Positions 28,104 to 37,396 of a stretch of DNA of 64,000 nt are shown piece by piece. The translations under genes were made by a program, and so were the position numbers. The number at the start of each line of letters is the position of its first letter. Position 1 is the first letter of the stretch. The DNA is from Staphylococcus haemolyticus (GTDB lineage Bacteria > Bacillota > Bacilli > Staphylococcales > Staphylococcaceae), in the NCBI RefSeq assembly GCF_006094395.1, contig NZ_CP035291.1, positions 1,426,001 to 1,490,000 of the forward strand, given 5' to 3'. The notes below the pieces were generated by a model. That model was not told the DNA's origin. It saw only the letters and a program-made list of their open reading frames with translations, and made no database searches.

Positions 28104-29993
28104 ATGAGCGATCGTTTTATCAAATTTAATGATGAGCAATTAGATGCTAAGCAAGTTATGATGCTACAAGACTTAGCGCGCTTACTTCTTAAAAATGAGC
28201 AAACACAAGTTAAAATTCAAAAATTCCCTTACTACGATCCAATTAATAACACATTGATCACAAGTTGGTTCTGGTCGCACCGTCCCGAGCATATAGAGAA
28301 AGCCGGTCTTAAAACTGACGTGATGCTCGCAGCCTATGGGTATCAAATGATGGATGAATCTATTGTGAATGAAGTATTACATGATGATGAGTTTGAACAC
28401 CCTAAGTTTTATCAGCAAATCTTTAGATTACTAGAAGATATGCGCGTGTTTAATCATATTCGTAATGAACGCCCAAGTACGTCTAAATTAATAGATTTAC
28501 GTTTACAAACGAGATTGTCTTATACTGAATCTCAAATTAAATTCTATAAAACTAAAACTGTTTATACTGATTTACTATTTTTATATTTAGAAAAAGCATT
28601 TCTCAGTCAGAATTTCTTTGATATTCCAATGATGCATTCACAATTAGACGATATTTTGAATTCTATGTTTCAATATCTGCCTAACTTTTTCCAAAATGAA
28701 ACATCAGAAGATAATATGTACTTAGCTCAACGTATTATGTTTCAAATTGATGATATGCTAACCAAAGATATGTTAAATGAATATTATCATCTCCCTCGTC
28801 GTGTATATGAGGCAATCCATGAAATGACGTTTGATGAGTTAAAACGTACAGATGCGAGTAATGTAGATGGAAAAGACAATACCTCTGAGGATACGGACTC
28901 TGAGACTGCTGAAGCTGAAACGAATGCCCAAGATAGTAAATCAGAAGGCGGTGCTTACCTTGAAATGGAACTTCACGAGGGCGAGAATAGTGAGGTAATA
29001 AGTGATAATGATACTGCTCGTGAAGGTGATTCTACAGACGATATGACAGACATGATGACTAAAAAGGGTCGTGGTTCTGATAATACATTAAATAATGATG
29101 AAGGTGGCTCTATAGGAGAGAATACGTCATTCGCACTTAAAGGGATTAATGAAAATGTAGAAATTAAATGGAATGTTCCCGATATCGAACCGGATTACTT
29201 ATTAGAGTATCAAAATGTTAAAAACGATGTTCAATTTGAAACTAAGGATTTAATTCAAATTATCAAGAGAACCATTGATCGCGAGCACGTTGATGAGCGA
29301 CATAACCTTACTAAAGGTCGTTTGCAAAGAGATTTAACAAATTGGTTTATCGATGATCAATATAAATTATTTTATAAAAAACAAGATTTAAGTAAAACGT
29401 TTGATGCCACTTTTACTTTATTAATTGATGCATCTGCAAGTATGTTCGATAAGATGGAAGAGACAATCAAAGGTGTTGTTCTTTTCCATGAAACATTGAA
29501 AGCATTAAATGTCAAACATGAAATACTTGCGTTCAATGAAGATGCATTTGATTCTGATGATCGTAAACAGCCTAACATCATTGATGAAATTGTTCATTAT
29601 GATTATTCAACCATGGAAAAAAGTGGCCCACGAATCATGTCTTTACACCCACAAGATGATAATCGTGATGGCGTAGCTATACGTATTGCTAGCGAACGTT
29701 TGCTAAGAAGAAGTCATAATCAACGTTTCTTGATAGTATTTTCCGATGGTGAACCTTCAGCATACAATTATGCGCAAGATGGTATTTTAGACACTTATGA
29801 AGGTGTAGAAATGGCCCGCAAATACGGTATTGAAGTATTTAATGTGTTTTTAAGTCAAGATGTTATAACAGAGGATATCGAACAAACCATTCATAACATT
29901 TATGGTCAGTACGCGTTATTTGTAGAAGGTGTAGAAAATTTGCCGAGTCATTTATCGCCATTACTAAAAAAATTACTTCTAAAATCATTTTAA
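28104..29993 (+). CDS. CobT/NorD-like VWA-domain protein
   Basis: A 629-residue protein. The N-terminal half (about 1-250) is helical. A highly acidic low-complexity segment (about 255-350, rich in Asp, Glu, Ser and Thr) follows, as in CobT and NorD proteins. The C-terminal VWA domain has the metal-ion site LIDASASMFDKM and FSDGEPSAYNY. It would bind a client through the MIDAS metal and be remodelled by the MoxR ATPase encoded just before it. There are no cobalt-chelatase or nitric-oxide-reductase genes nearby, so a cobalamin or NOR role is not supported. Confidence 0.87.
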   Translation: MSDRFIKFNDEQLDAKQVMMLQDLARLLLKNEQTQVKIQKFPYYDPINNTLITSWFWSHRPEHIEKAGLKTDVMLAAYGYQMMDESIVNEVLHDDEFEHPKFYQQIFRLLEDMRVFNHIRNERPSTSKLIDLRLQTRLSYTESQIKFYKTKTVYTDLLFLYLEKAFLSQNFFDIPMMHSQLDDILNSMFQYLPNFFQNETSEDNMYLAQRIMFQIDDMLTKDMLNEYYHLPRRVYEAIHEMTFDELKRTDASNVDGKDNTSEDTDSETAEAETNAQDSKSEGGAYLEMELHEGENSEVISDNDTAREGDSTDDMTDMMTKKGRGSDNTLNNDEGGSIGENTSFALKGINENVEIKWNVPDIEPDYLLEYQNVKNDVQFETKDLIQIIKRTIDREHVDERHNLTKGRLQRDLTNWFIDDQYKLFYKKQDLSKTFDATFTLLIDASASMFDKMEETIKGVVLFHETLKALNVKHEILAFNEDAFDSDDRKQPNIIDEIVHYDYSTMEKSGPRIMSLHPQDDNRDGVAIRIASERLLRRSHNQRFLIVFSDGEPSAYNYAQDGILDTYEGVEMARKYGIEVFNVFLSQDVITEDIEQTIHNIYGQYALFVEGVENLPSHLSPLLKKLLLKSF

Positions 29994-30034
29994 AGAATAT
30001 AAGATTTCTATTTTAAATATTTATCAACTTTTCA

Positions 30035-30049
30035 AATTTTCTGAAATCA
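30035..30049 (+). promoter_or_regulatory. Candidate CodY box upstream of brnQ
   Basis: AATTTTCTGAAATCA matches the CodY consensus AATTTTCWGAAAATT at 12 of 15 positions. It lies about 73 bp before the brnQ start. CodY repression of branched-chain amino acid uptake is well established in S. aureus, so the site is biologically sensible. Pattern match only. Confidence 0.6.
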
Positions 30050-30121
30050 CATAGACTTGTAAATCCTTTTTATGCTAGAATGTTTAATATTGCAAACATA
30101 CACATAAAAAGGAGCAATTCT

Positions 30122-31465
30122 ATGAATAAGAATACTTGGATAGTAGGATTTACATTATTCGCTATGTTTTTTGGCGCAGGTAATCTTATTTTCCCACCAA
30201 ATTTAGGCCAAGATAGTGGTCATTTCTTTTGGCCAGCAGTTATCGCATTTTGTTTAACAGGAATTGGCTTACCATTGTTAGGCGTTATCGTTGGCGCATT
30301 AGATAAACAAGGGTATGTAGGTTCATTAAATAAAATATCACCTAAATTTTCTGTAATATTTTTAATAATTATATATTTAACAATAGGACCTCTGTTTGCA
30401 ATTCCGCGTACAGCTTCGACTTCATTTGAGATGACTGTGACACCAATTGCTCATACAAATAGTAATTTGGTGCTATTTATATTCACCCTTATCTATTTCC
30501 TAGTCGTTCTTTACCTATGTATAAATCCAGGTAAAATTGTAGATCGTATAGGATCTCTATTAACACCATTATTATTAATAACAATTTTAGCAATGATAAT
30601 TAAAGGATTTGTTGATTATAGTGGTAATGCACCATCTCATGGAAACCAGGTTGATTACAATTCAGCTATTGGAAGTTTCTCAAAAGGCTTTACAGAAGGG
30701 TACTTAACTATGGATGCAATCGCAGCAATTGCTTTTTCAATGATTGTAGTTAACGCGATAAAAGCCACAGGGGTTAAACATGCAAATCAAATATTTAAAC
30801 AAACTGTTATGTCAGGATTAATTGCAGCCATAGCGCTTGTATTTATATATGTTTCATTAGGTTTTATAGGCAATCATATGAACGTTGACAACGCGACACT
30901 CAAAAATCTGACAGCTAAAGATCAAAATGTTGGCGCTTATTTATTAACAACAATGGCGGCGAATAGTTTTGGTGTCTTCGGTAAATATTTATTGGGTATT
31001 ATCGTTGCACTCGCTTGTTTAACAACTGCTTGTGGCTTAATTGTATCTGTAAGTCAATATTTTAATAGAATATTCCCTAAAGTTTCATACAAAGCTTATA
31101 CAATATTTTTTACTTTGATTAGTTTCATACTGGCAAATTTAGGTTTAAATGCTGTAATTTCTATGTCAGTACCAGTATTGAGCGTCATCTACCCAATTGC
31201 AATAACTGTTGTGTTACTAATTTTACTTGCACGATTCATTCCAACTAAACCAATTGCACAGCAAATACCAATTGCAGTTATTAGTATTGTTTCAATATTA
31301 AGTGTTATAAGTACCAATGGTTGGGTGAAGATGTCATTTATTGAGGCTTTACCGTTAAAGCAATATTCTTTAGAATGGTTCCCAATAGCAGTAGTCGCAA
31401 CTATTATTGGATATGTCGTTGCTAAATTCGTAAACCAAGACCATATTGTTTATCAAAAAGAATAG
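30122..31465 (+). CDS. brnQ: Branched-chain amino acid:cation symporter BrnQ
   Basis: A 447-residue LIV-II family carrier with about 12 membrane helices. The N-terminal motif [14 protein letters not shown] is diagnostic. It imports isoleucine, leucine or valine with Na+ or H+. Position between the arlRS-odhAB region and telA-xpaC matches S. aureus brnQ2, the isoleucine-selective carrier, but selectivity is inferred from synteny. ATG 30122 follows AAAAGGAG; the frame's upstream Mets lack a ribosome binding site. A convergent terminator follows. Confidence 0.93.
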   Translation: MNKNTWIVGFTLFAMFFGAGNLIFPPNLGQDSGHFFWPAVIAFCLTGIGLPLLGVIVGALDKQGYVGSLNKISPKFSVIFLIIIYLTIGPLFAIPRTASTSFEMTVTPIAHTNSNLVLFIFTLIYFLVVLYLCINPGKIVDRIGSLLTPLLLITILAMIIKGFVDYSGNAPSHGNQVDYNSAIGSFSKGFTEGYLTMDAIAAIAFSMIVVNAIKATGVKHANQIFKQTVMSGLIAAIALVFIYVSLGFIGNHMNVDNATLKNLTAKDQNVGAYLLTTMAANSFGVFGKYLLGIIVALACLTTACGLIVSVSQYFNRIFPKVSYKAYTIFFTLISFILANLGLNAVISMSVPVLSVIYPIAITVVLLILLARFIPTKPIAQQIPIAVISIVSILSVISTNGWVKMSFIEALPLKQYSLEWFPIAVVATIIGYVVAKFVNQDHIVYQKE

Positions 31466-31491
31466 CTATCTAAACGAATTAATTATATTAA

Positions 31492-31531
31492 AAAAGCACA
31501 TCAAACTCATTTTGAGTTGTGATGTGCTTTA
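31492..31531. terminator. Bidirectional terminator between brnQ and telA
   Basis: A stem of about 17 bp (AAAGCACATCA...ACTCA with TGAGT...TGATGTGCTTT, one bulge), flanked by A on the left and T on the right, so it can work on both strands. Confidence 0.85.
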
Positions 31532-31540
31532 CTATTTTAG

Positions 31541-32710
31541 TTATTCCTTCTTCATCGAAAGTAAGTGTTGTTTTAATTCATCTTCTAAGCCAACAAGTTC
31601 TTTCTCAGCTTCTTTACGTTTTTGACGACCATTTTGTTGGATTTGAAGTGTTTGTTCAATTGTTTCAATAATATCACTTTGCGTTGTTTTAAGTGTTTCA
31701 ATGTCTACAATGCCACGCTCATTTTCCGTAGCAGTTTCAATAGCATTTTGTTTTAACATAGCCGCATTCTGAGTAAGTAAATCATTGGTTGTATCTGTTA
31801 CAGCACGTTGCGCAGACACTGCATTACGCTGTCTCATTAACGTAAGGGCAATTGCCATTTGATTTTTCCAAAGTGGAATACTTGTAAGTATAGAACTTTG
31901 AATTTTCTCAGCCAACGCTTGATTAACATTTTGGATCATTCGAATTTGTGGTGCAGTTTGTATAGCAATTTGACGAGACAATTGTAAATCATAGATACGT
32001 TTATCTAAACGATCAACAAATTGTTCCATATCCGCTACGGCTTGTATATCCATTTGATTACCAGTTTGATTGGCATGTTCTTGTAATTTTGGAATGTCGT
32101 TCGTTTGTATTTCGTGTTTTCTTCTTTTAGCGGCGGCGATATATAAATTAACATCATCAAAGTAATCTTTATTTTGTTGATATAATCCGTCTAATAATTT
32201 GATATCTTTTGATAGATTATTTTTATGTCTATCAAGCTGAATTGTAATTCTATCAATCTGGGAACTTACTGATTGCATCCTAGAAAATACTTCATTAATT
32301 GAAGCTTTTGTACGTTTAAAAAAGCGCTTAAGTTTTGATTGTTTCTCTGGATTTAACTCATCAGGATTTACAGCTTTTAACTTAGTCATTAATTGATTAA
32401 GTGAATCTCCAACAGGTCCAATATCTTTCGTCTGCACTTCATCCAACATTTTATGTGAGAATTTAGACATATTTTCTTGCAAATGTGAGCCATATGATAA
32501 TAGACCATCATTGTCTAAAGGTTTAATTTGTTGACTAATACTTTCAATTTTTTGCATTTCTTTATCACTGAATTGTTGCTGAAAATCATCTAAAACTGTA
32601 TTTTGATTCGCTAGACTGACATTACTATTATTATCTAGGTTATTTAGTTGCTGTTGTTCTATATAATCATCTAATGGATGTGAGTTGTTAAATTGATCAT
32701 TTCGAGGCAT
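31541..32710 (-). CDS. telA: TelA-family toxic-anion-resistance-like protein
   Basis: A 389-residue, mostly helical cytoplasmic protein of the TelA/KlaA (YaaN) family. Typical features are SLNQLMTKLKAVNP near residue 105, the FKRTKASINEVFSRMQS segment, LWKNQMAIAL and the C-terminal helices with ERGIVDIETLKTTQSD. The family is linked to tellurite and cell-wall antibiotic tolerance, but the mechanism is not known. It is paired with xpaC, 26 bp upstream in the same transcript, the usual arrangement in Firmicutes. A terminator follows at 31492. Confidence 0.9.
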   Translation of the reverse strand: MPRNDQFNNSHPLDDYIEQQQLNNLDNNSNVSLANQNTVLDDFQQQFSDKEMQKIESISQQIKPLDNDGLLSYGSHLQENMSKFSHKMLDEVQTKDIGPVGDSLNQLMTKLKAVNPDELNPEKQSKLKRFFKRTKASINEVFSRMQSVSSQIDRITIQLDRHKNNLSKDIKLLDGLYQQNKDYFDDVNLYIAAAKRRKHEIQTNDIPKLQEHANQTGNQMDIQAVADMEQFVDRLDKRIYDLQLSRQIAIQTAPQIRMIQNVNQALAEKIQSSILTSIPLWKNQMAIALTLMRQRNAVSAQRAVTDTTNDLLTQNAAMLKQNAIETATENERGIVDIETLKTTQSDIIETIEQTLQIQQNGRQKRKEAEKELVGLEDELKQHLLSMKKE

Positions 32711-32736
32711 TTAAAAAATCGCTCCATTTCTATATT

Positions 32737-33363
32737 CTAGTTATCTTTATGACGTTTTTGTTCTAATTTATTAAGTTCCATTTCAACATCTAGACGCTCA
32801 TAATCATCTTCATTGATTCTCTTCAAATCAGCAATCAACGTACGTTTAACTTCATCTAAAGTTATACGAGTTTGTTCTAATTTTTGCTTTTCTTCAATCG
32901 TTTTTTTTGGCATTTTTGCTAATCGAGTATACGACTCTATTAAATTTAGCGCATTATCTATATGCGAATAAAAGAAACTCTCTACTTTAAAAAACATTGC
33001 TGGCCTTTGTTTAACAGCAAAATGAATTGATTTTGAAATTCTATATATATCATTGATTTGTCTAAAATCTTGAATAGATCTTACATTGACAAATGATTTT
33101 AATATTGTTCTAATCTTATCTTGCGCTTGCTTTAAATGGTTGCTTACGTAATGATAGTCTCTTCGTGAAAGACCAATTTCGGTTAAATACTTCCTAGACG
33201 TGAGTCGTTGAGTAGGAAAGTAGGACACAAAAAACATCCCAATACCAACCAAAGCATCAATAATAAATGAGAGATCAAAGCCAAATACGCTGACCATCCA
33301 AGATATCATAGCTACTGGAATCCCTACAATTACGCCTAAAAGTCGAGAAATATTATATCTCAA
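32737..33363 (-). CDS. xpaC: XpaC-family membrane protein
   Basis: A 208-residue protein with two N-terminal membrane helices (about residues 6-50, including VGIGMFFVSYFP) and a long helical cytoplasmic part ending ERLDVEMELNKLEQKRHKDN. It matches the XpaC family, named for hydrolysis of a chromogenic phosphate in Bacillus but not shown to be an enzyme. Coupling with telA suggests the two products act together, XpaC as a membrane anchor for TelA (inference). acyP lies just upstream on the same strand, with a 21-bp gap. Confidence 0.88.
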   Translation of the reverse strand: MRYNISRLLGVIVGIPVAMISWMVSVFGFDLSFIIDALVGIGMFFVSYFPTQRLTSRKYLTEIGLSRRDYHYVSNHLKQAQDKIRTILKSFVNVRSIQDFRQINDIYRISKSIHFAVKQRPAMFFKVESFFYSHIDNALNLIESYTRLAKMPKKTIEEKQKLEQTRITLDEVKRTLIADLKRINEDDYERLDVEMELNKLEQKRHKDN

Positions 33364-33384
33364 ATTACATCTTCCTTTTTATAT

Positions 33385-33654
33385 TTAAATCGATTTAAAA
33401 TCAGAAAAATCTTCACTCACATTAGTATCTTCAAGCTCATAGTGTGTAACATGTGAAGCAGGTGATGCACCTTCAGTCACAGCATTAATAAACTGTTCGA
33501 GGTCATCGTCATTACCTATTGCATATATTTCAACATAATCATCTACATTCTGGACAGTGCCTAGAATATTATACTTATTCGCTAATCTTTGTGTATAATA
33601 TCGAAAGCCTACACCTTGAACTGTCCCAAACACTTGTAAATGCTTTTGCTTCAT
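33385..33654 (-). CDS. acyP: Acylphosphatase
   Basis: An 89-residue enzyme that hydrolyses carboxyl-phosphate bonds. The active-site loop [14 protein letters not shown] contains the phosphate-binding Arg, and the conserved Asn appears in [12 protein letters not shown]. Standard length for the family. The N-terminal [10 protein letters not shown] is usual. It heads the acyP-xpaC-telA unit on the minus strand; its promoter should lie in the gap to the divergent gene at 33818. Confidence 0.93.
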   Translation of the reverse strand: MKQKHLQVFGTVQGVGFRYYTQRLANKYNILGTVQNVDDYVEIYAIGNDDDLEQFINAVTEGASPASHVTHYELEDTNVSEDFSDFKSI

Positions 33655-33817
33655 AGTATCACTCCTTATATATATTATACGAAGTTTTATACTAAAAAAC
33701 TAATATTTACTATGGAATAAACAGGCTATCGGACAAAAGTATGAGACATTATATTTTTAATTCAGATATAAAATAGTTAAAATGATTATTATAGGCTAAT
33801 TGAGAGGGGAAATATAC

Positions 33818-34126
33818 ATGTGGACAGTTGCCAAAATTAGAGCTGACTATGAGGGATGGTGGTTATTTAGTGACTGGACAGATAAAATTATAGAGCAATA
33901 TCAATTTACTTCATATGATGAAATGCTAAACTACTACAAAAATATAATTTCAAAAAGTAAAGATTATTACGATAATTATGTTGTTGGAAAATACAATATT
34001 CATGCGTTTTATAACAATTGCGATTTAAACTTTTGTGAAGATTGTGAAGAAGATTTACAAATATTTTATAGTTTTATTGTATTAAATAATAAAGAAGTAT
34101 ATTATAATCTACCAAAAATTAATTAA
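33818..34126 (+). CDS. DUF1033 family protein
   Basis: A 102-residue acidic protein rich in Tyr, Asp and aromatic residues: MWTVAKIRADYEGWWLFSDW at the start and NFCEDCEEDLQIFYSF near the end. This matches the DUF1033 family of Firmicutes, whose function is unknown. The two Cys in CEDC are a possible metal or redox site (inference). ATG 33818 follows GAGAGGGGA; the TTG at 33800 in the same frame is too near that site. It is divergent from acyP. Confidence 0.82.
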   Translation: MWTVAKIRADYEGWWLFSDWTDKIIEQYQFTSYDEMLNYYKNIISKSKDYYDNYVVGKYNIHAFYNNCDLNFCEDCEEDLQIFYSFIVLNNKEVYYNLPKIN

Positions 34127-34330
34127 AAGACAATTTTCTATAATTGTATTGCAATTTGGTAAGAACTAACATATAATTATTATTAAGCAATGGTTTTATT
34201 CCATATTGCAAAGAATATCTGTAAGAGTTATTTATAGCGTTTTGTTATTAATACATAATTGTCACATGTATTTTTTGTAATATGCGAATAATGCATATTG
34301 AAAGAATTTAGTCTTGGAGGTTTCAGAATT

Positions 34331-34531
34331 ATGAAACAAGGTACAGTTAAATGGTTTAACGCTGAAAAAGGTTTTGGTTTTATCGAAGTTGAAGGTGAAA
34401 ACGACGTATTCGTACACTTTTCAGCAATTAACCAAGATGGTTACAAATCATTAGAAGAAGGTCAATCAGTTGAATTTGAAGTAGTTGAAGGCGACCGCGG
34501 TCCTCAAGCTGCAAACGTTGTAAAACTATAA
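34331..34531 (+). CDS. cspA: Cold-shock protein CspA
   Basis: A 66-residue single cold-shock domain with both RNA-binding motifs, KGFGFIEV (RNP1) and VFVHFS (RNP2). It binds single-stranded RNA/DNA and acts as an RNA chaperone; the S. aureus counterpart (MsaB/CspA) regulates capsule and biofilm genes and binds its own mRNA. ATG 34331 follows GGAGG by ten bases. An intergenic leader of about 200 bp upstream is typical of csp genes. Its terminator is at once followed by the insertion sequence. Confidence 0.95.
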   Translation: MKQGTVKWFNAEKGFGFIEVEGENDVFVHFSAINQDGYKSLEEGQSVEFEVVEGDRGPQAANVVKL

Positions 34532-34560
34532 TAAATAGATTGTAAAATATTGACTTTAGT

Positions 34561-34590
34561 AACACCTTACCAAGATGTAAGGTGTTTTTT
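34561..34590 (+). terminator. Terminator of cspA
   Basis: Perfect 10-bp arms AACACCTTAC and GTAAGGTGTT around CAAGAT, followed by T residues. The IS begins five bases later. Confidence 0.93.
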
Positions 34591-34636
34591 ATTTTGGCTC
34601 TACGTCAAATCGGACTGATGAGTCCAAATATTGAGA

Positions 34637-35953
34637 TTAAGCAACTTTAAGTTGTTTAATCTCTTTTTTTGTTGTTAAGACAAATAGTCGCGAAGTTATA
34701 ATAATTCGATTACGTAAATTATCATAATTTCTATAACCAAAAGATACCCTTTTAATGAGTTTGATTTTATTATTAATTCCTTCTAACGGACCGTTGGTCA
34801 GGTTAGAATATGTCATAGTATTTTCAATGAAAGTAGCTAATCGTCTTAAAGTTCTAATGACTGGGCGTAATTTAGGACACACATCTGAAAGATGAATAGA
34901 AAAGAGTTTATGATTAAATTTCTCTATTTGATTTTCTTTTAATAATCTTCTTAGCTCATGAACGTAGTGATATGTATTAAATAGTTCTACATCTACACCT
35001 AATAAGTAATTTATAATGCCTTTTTCGGTTTTCCACTCTTTAAATAAATGGACTTTATGATAATTAAATGCTTCTAGCGTTTCAAAAGGTTTAAGAAATA
35101 GTTTCCAATAACTTTTATATTTATTATAAAGCGGTCTATTAGAGGTTCTATAACAATTCATTACATGAACTCTAGACATATTTAACGCTCGATTTAAAGA
35201 TTGAACAATATGAAAACGATCAATAATAATCTTCGCGTTAGGAAATAATTGTTTGATTAGTGACATATATGGTTCATACATATCAATCGTTACTGTTTTG
35301 ACTTTTTGTCTGAGTTTTAAAGAATAGCGATAAAAATGATCTTTTAGCGATTTTAACTTACGATCCGCTACCACATCTACGATGCGGTGCGATACAGCAT
35401 CTGCATAAATAAAACTCATTTTTCCGATAACATTTTTAACACTTTTAAATTCGTCCATCATTAAGTGTTCAGGTAAAGCATCAAAAGAAGACTGACCTAC
35501 GTCGCTTGCCGCTTGATTAATCACTCTAGACACAGTCATTGATGATACTAAGCATGACTTAGCGATAGATTTTTGAGAGCGGTATTCTTGTGCTTTATCT
35601 AAAACTGCAAGTTTTGTTTTATTAGAAATAAAGCAATGAGCGTCGACAATATTAGATTTAGCAGTAAAATGACTGTCACATGATTTACAATAAAATCTTT
35701 GTTTTTGAAGTTCTAAATAAGCGGGCATTTCCATAATTTTAAGTAAAGTAATCGTTGAGGTTTTCTTACCATTTTTTACTATTGAGAAATTTTCATTTTT
35801 AGTTGAACAATTTTCACAATGTGTAGGTTGATAAGTGAGCTCGGCATAGTAAAACAAGCTCATTCGTCCTTTATGTTTTTTCTCAATCACTTCATCTGAA
35901 AAATTTAGATTTTTATCTTTAATTCTTAATGTATTTAATATAGACTTACACAT
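34637..35953 (-). CDS. ISL3-family transposase
   Basis: A 438-residue DDE transposase. The N-terminal zinc-binding region has Cys pairs CENC and CKSC, then a helix-turn-helix part (KSIAKSCLVSSMTVSRVIN). The catalytic core follows with Asp in MMDEFKSV, Asp in VTIDMYEPY, IDRFHIVQ, and Glu in NGPLEGINNKIK. It cuts and joins the IS ends. The frame is full length and uninterrupted, so the element may still be active. A terminator-like hairpin lies upstream at 36035 and would shield the gene from outside transcription. Confidence 0.96.
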   Translation of the reverse strand: MCKSILNTLRIKDKNLNFSDEVIEKKHKGRMSLFYYAELTYQPTHCENCSTKNENFSIVKNGKKTSTITLLKIMEMPAYLELQKQRFYCKSCDSHFTAKSNIVDAHCFISNKTKLAVLDKAQEYRSQKSIAKSCLVSSMTVSRVINQAASDVGQSSFDALPEHLMMDEFKSVKNVIGKMSFIYADAVSHRIVDVVADRKLKSLKDHFYRYSLKLRQKVKTVTIDMYEPYMSLIKQLFPNAKIIIDRFHIVQSLNRALNMSRVHVMNCYRTSNRPLYNKYKSYWKLFLKPFETLEAFNYHKVHLFKEWKTEKGIINYLLGVDVELFNTYHYVHELRRLLKENQIEKFNHKLFSIHLSDVCPKLRPVIRTLRRLATFIENTMTYSNLTNGPLEGINNKIKLIKRVSFGYRNYDNLRNRIIITSRLFVLTTKKEIKQLKVA

Positions 35954-36034
35954 AGGCGCATTACCTTTCTTTTTATTTTGTTTGGTAGCTAATAATTATA
36001 GAGGTAATTGCGCCATTTTTGTATTCAAACATAA

Positions 36035-36071
36035 AAATTGGACTGATGATTTTTAGTCATCAGTCCAATTT
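36035..36071 (-). terminator. Hairpin at the upstream end of the IS
   Basis: A perfect 15-bp stem (36035-36049 with 36057-36071), loop of 7. On the minus strand it is followed by TTTT. Half of it is the terminal inverted repeat. It would stop transcription arriving from lysA before it reaches the transposase. Confidence 0.75.
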
Positions 36072-36129
36072 ATTATAGAGCCATTTTTCTTTGAACATTC
36101 TTAAGAATTATTTTCAAAATTGGTAATTG

Positions 36130-37395
36130 TTATTTAGTATCGTTAATAATCAATTGACGTAATGATTGGCGTTTAATAACTTCACGTGCTTTACCATCTT
36201 TTAAGAAAAATACAGGTGGTTTCTGCATTTGGTTGTAATTAGAAGCCATTGAGTAATGATATGCTCCTGTAGATAAAATTGCTAGGTAATCACCACGTTG
36301 AACAGAAGAAGGGAGTTTTGCATCACGAATAATGATGTCACCTGATTCACATAATTTACCAGCAATTGTTACTGTTTCATCAGCTTCTTCATGACGGTTT
36401 ACTAATAAAGCTTGATATTTGGCACCATATAATGCAGTTCTAATGTGATCGCTCATGCCACCATCAATTGAAACATATTTGTTTACTTCAGGAATTTCTT
36501 TAATTGTACCTACTTCGTATAAAGTAATTCCAGCTTCTCCAACAATAGAACGGCCTGGTTCAATACCAATTTCCGGTACTTCATAATTTAGACGTTCAGT
36601 TTCAGCTTTGATTGCATCTGTAATTTCTGCAATACCTTCTTCAATAGGGAAGCTTACGTCTCCTTCAACGTATTTGATACCGAAACCTCCACCTAGATTA
36701 AGTAATTCAACTTTGATATCATTTTCAGAAAGCCAGTTAAGCACAATCTTAGCAGTTTCAATCATCGCTTCAGTTCCTTCGATTTGAGAACCAATATGGA
36801 AGTGAATACCTTTTAAATGTAAACGTTTAGAGTCGCGCACTTTATTGACCGCTTCAATCGCTAAGCCATGGCGAATTGATAAACCGAATTTACTATCTTC
36901 TTGGCCAGTTTGAATAAACTCATGCGTATGTGCTTCAACACCAGGGTTAACGCGTAATACTACATTTACAGTGTCGCTCGCGTATCTGTCGATTAAATCA
37001 ATTTCCTCAAGTGAATCGATAACAAAATAACCAACGCCACTTTCTAAAGCGTATTGTATTTCACGTTTGGTTTTGTTATTCCCATGGAAGTGGATCTTAC
37101 TTGGGTCAAACTTTGCTTCTAATGCAGTATATAATTCACCTTCAGAAACTACATCTAATTGTAAGTCTTCTTCTTGTACTAATTTGACCATTTGGATACA
37201 TGTAAATGCTTTCGAAGCATATGAAATATTATATTTTAAACCACTTTTTTGAAAAGCTGAGTGATATCTACGCATTTGATTGCGGATTTCATCTTCATCA
37301 TAAACAATAGTAGGGGTACCAAAGCTTTGTGCAAGTGTCTTTAAACTTGTACCCGCCATTGTTAACTCACCATAATCATTATATTTTACTGCCAT
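36130..37395 (-). CDS. lysA: Diaminopimelate decarboxylase
   Basis: A 421-residue PLP enzyme that decarboxylates meso-diaminopimelate to L-lysine. Motifs: the PLP Lys in YASKAFT (about residue 62), HFHIGSQIEG, LNLGGGFGIKY, EPGRSIVGEAG, and CESGDI near the C-terminus with the conserved Cys. It is the last gene of the lysC operon, 1 bp after alr. AAAGGAG precedes the ATG. In staphylococci lysine itself is the third residue of the peptidoglycan stem, so this step also feeds the wall. Confidence 0.97.
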   Translation of the reverse strand: MAVKYNDYGELTMAGTSLKTLAQSFGTPTIVYDEDEIRNQMRRYHSAFQKSGLKYNISYASKAFTCIQMVKLVQEEDLQLDVVSEGELYTALEAKFDPSKIHFHGNNKTKREIQYALESGVGYFVIDSLEEIDLIDRYASDTVNVVLRVNPGVEAHTHEFIQTGQEDSKFGLSIRHGLAIEAVNKVRDSKRLHLKGIHFHIGSQIEGTEAMIETAKIVLNWLSENDIKVELLNLGGGFGIKYVEGDVSFPIEEGIAEITDAIKAETERLNYEVPEIGIEPGRSIVGEAGITLYEVGTIKEIPEVNKYVSIDGGMSDHIRTALYGAKYQALLVNRHEEADETVTIAGKLCESGDIIIRDAKLPSSVQRGDYLAILSTGAYHYSMASNYNQMQKPPVFFLKDGKAREVIKRQSLRQLIINDTK

Positions 37396-37396
37396 T

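Larger units (their letters stand above)
34596..36082 (-). mobile_element. ISL3-family insertion sequence, 1,487 bp
   Basis: Terminal inverted repeats begin GGCTCTA on both ends, with AAAT-GGACTGATGA following at the same spacing (left end 34596-34620, right end read inward from 36082). They enclose one long transposase gene on the minus strand. Size and end structure fit the IS1181-like branch of ISL3. The 8-bp flanks (TTTATTTT and ATTTTTCT) do not match, so no target duplication is visible; the copy may be old or rearranged. It lies between the converging cspA and lysA genes and breaks no gene. Confidence 0.93.

Noticed and set aside
28104..29993. Cobalt chelatase subunit CobT
   Set aside because: The architecture is similar, but no cobalamin genes are nearby and the partner is a general MoxR ATPase.
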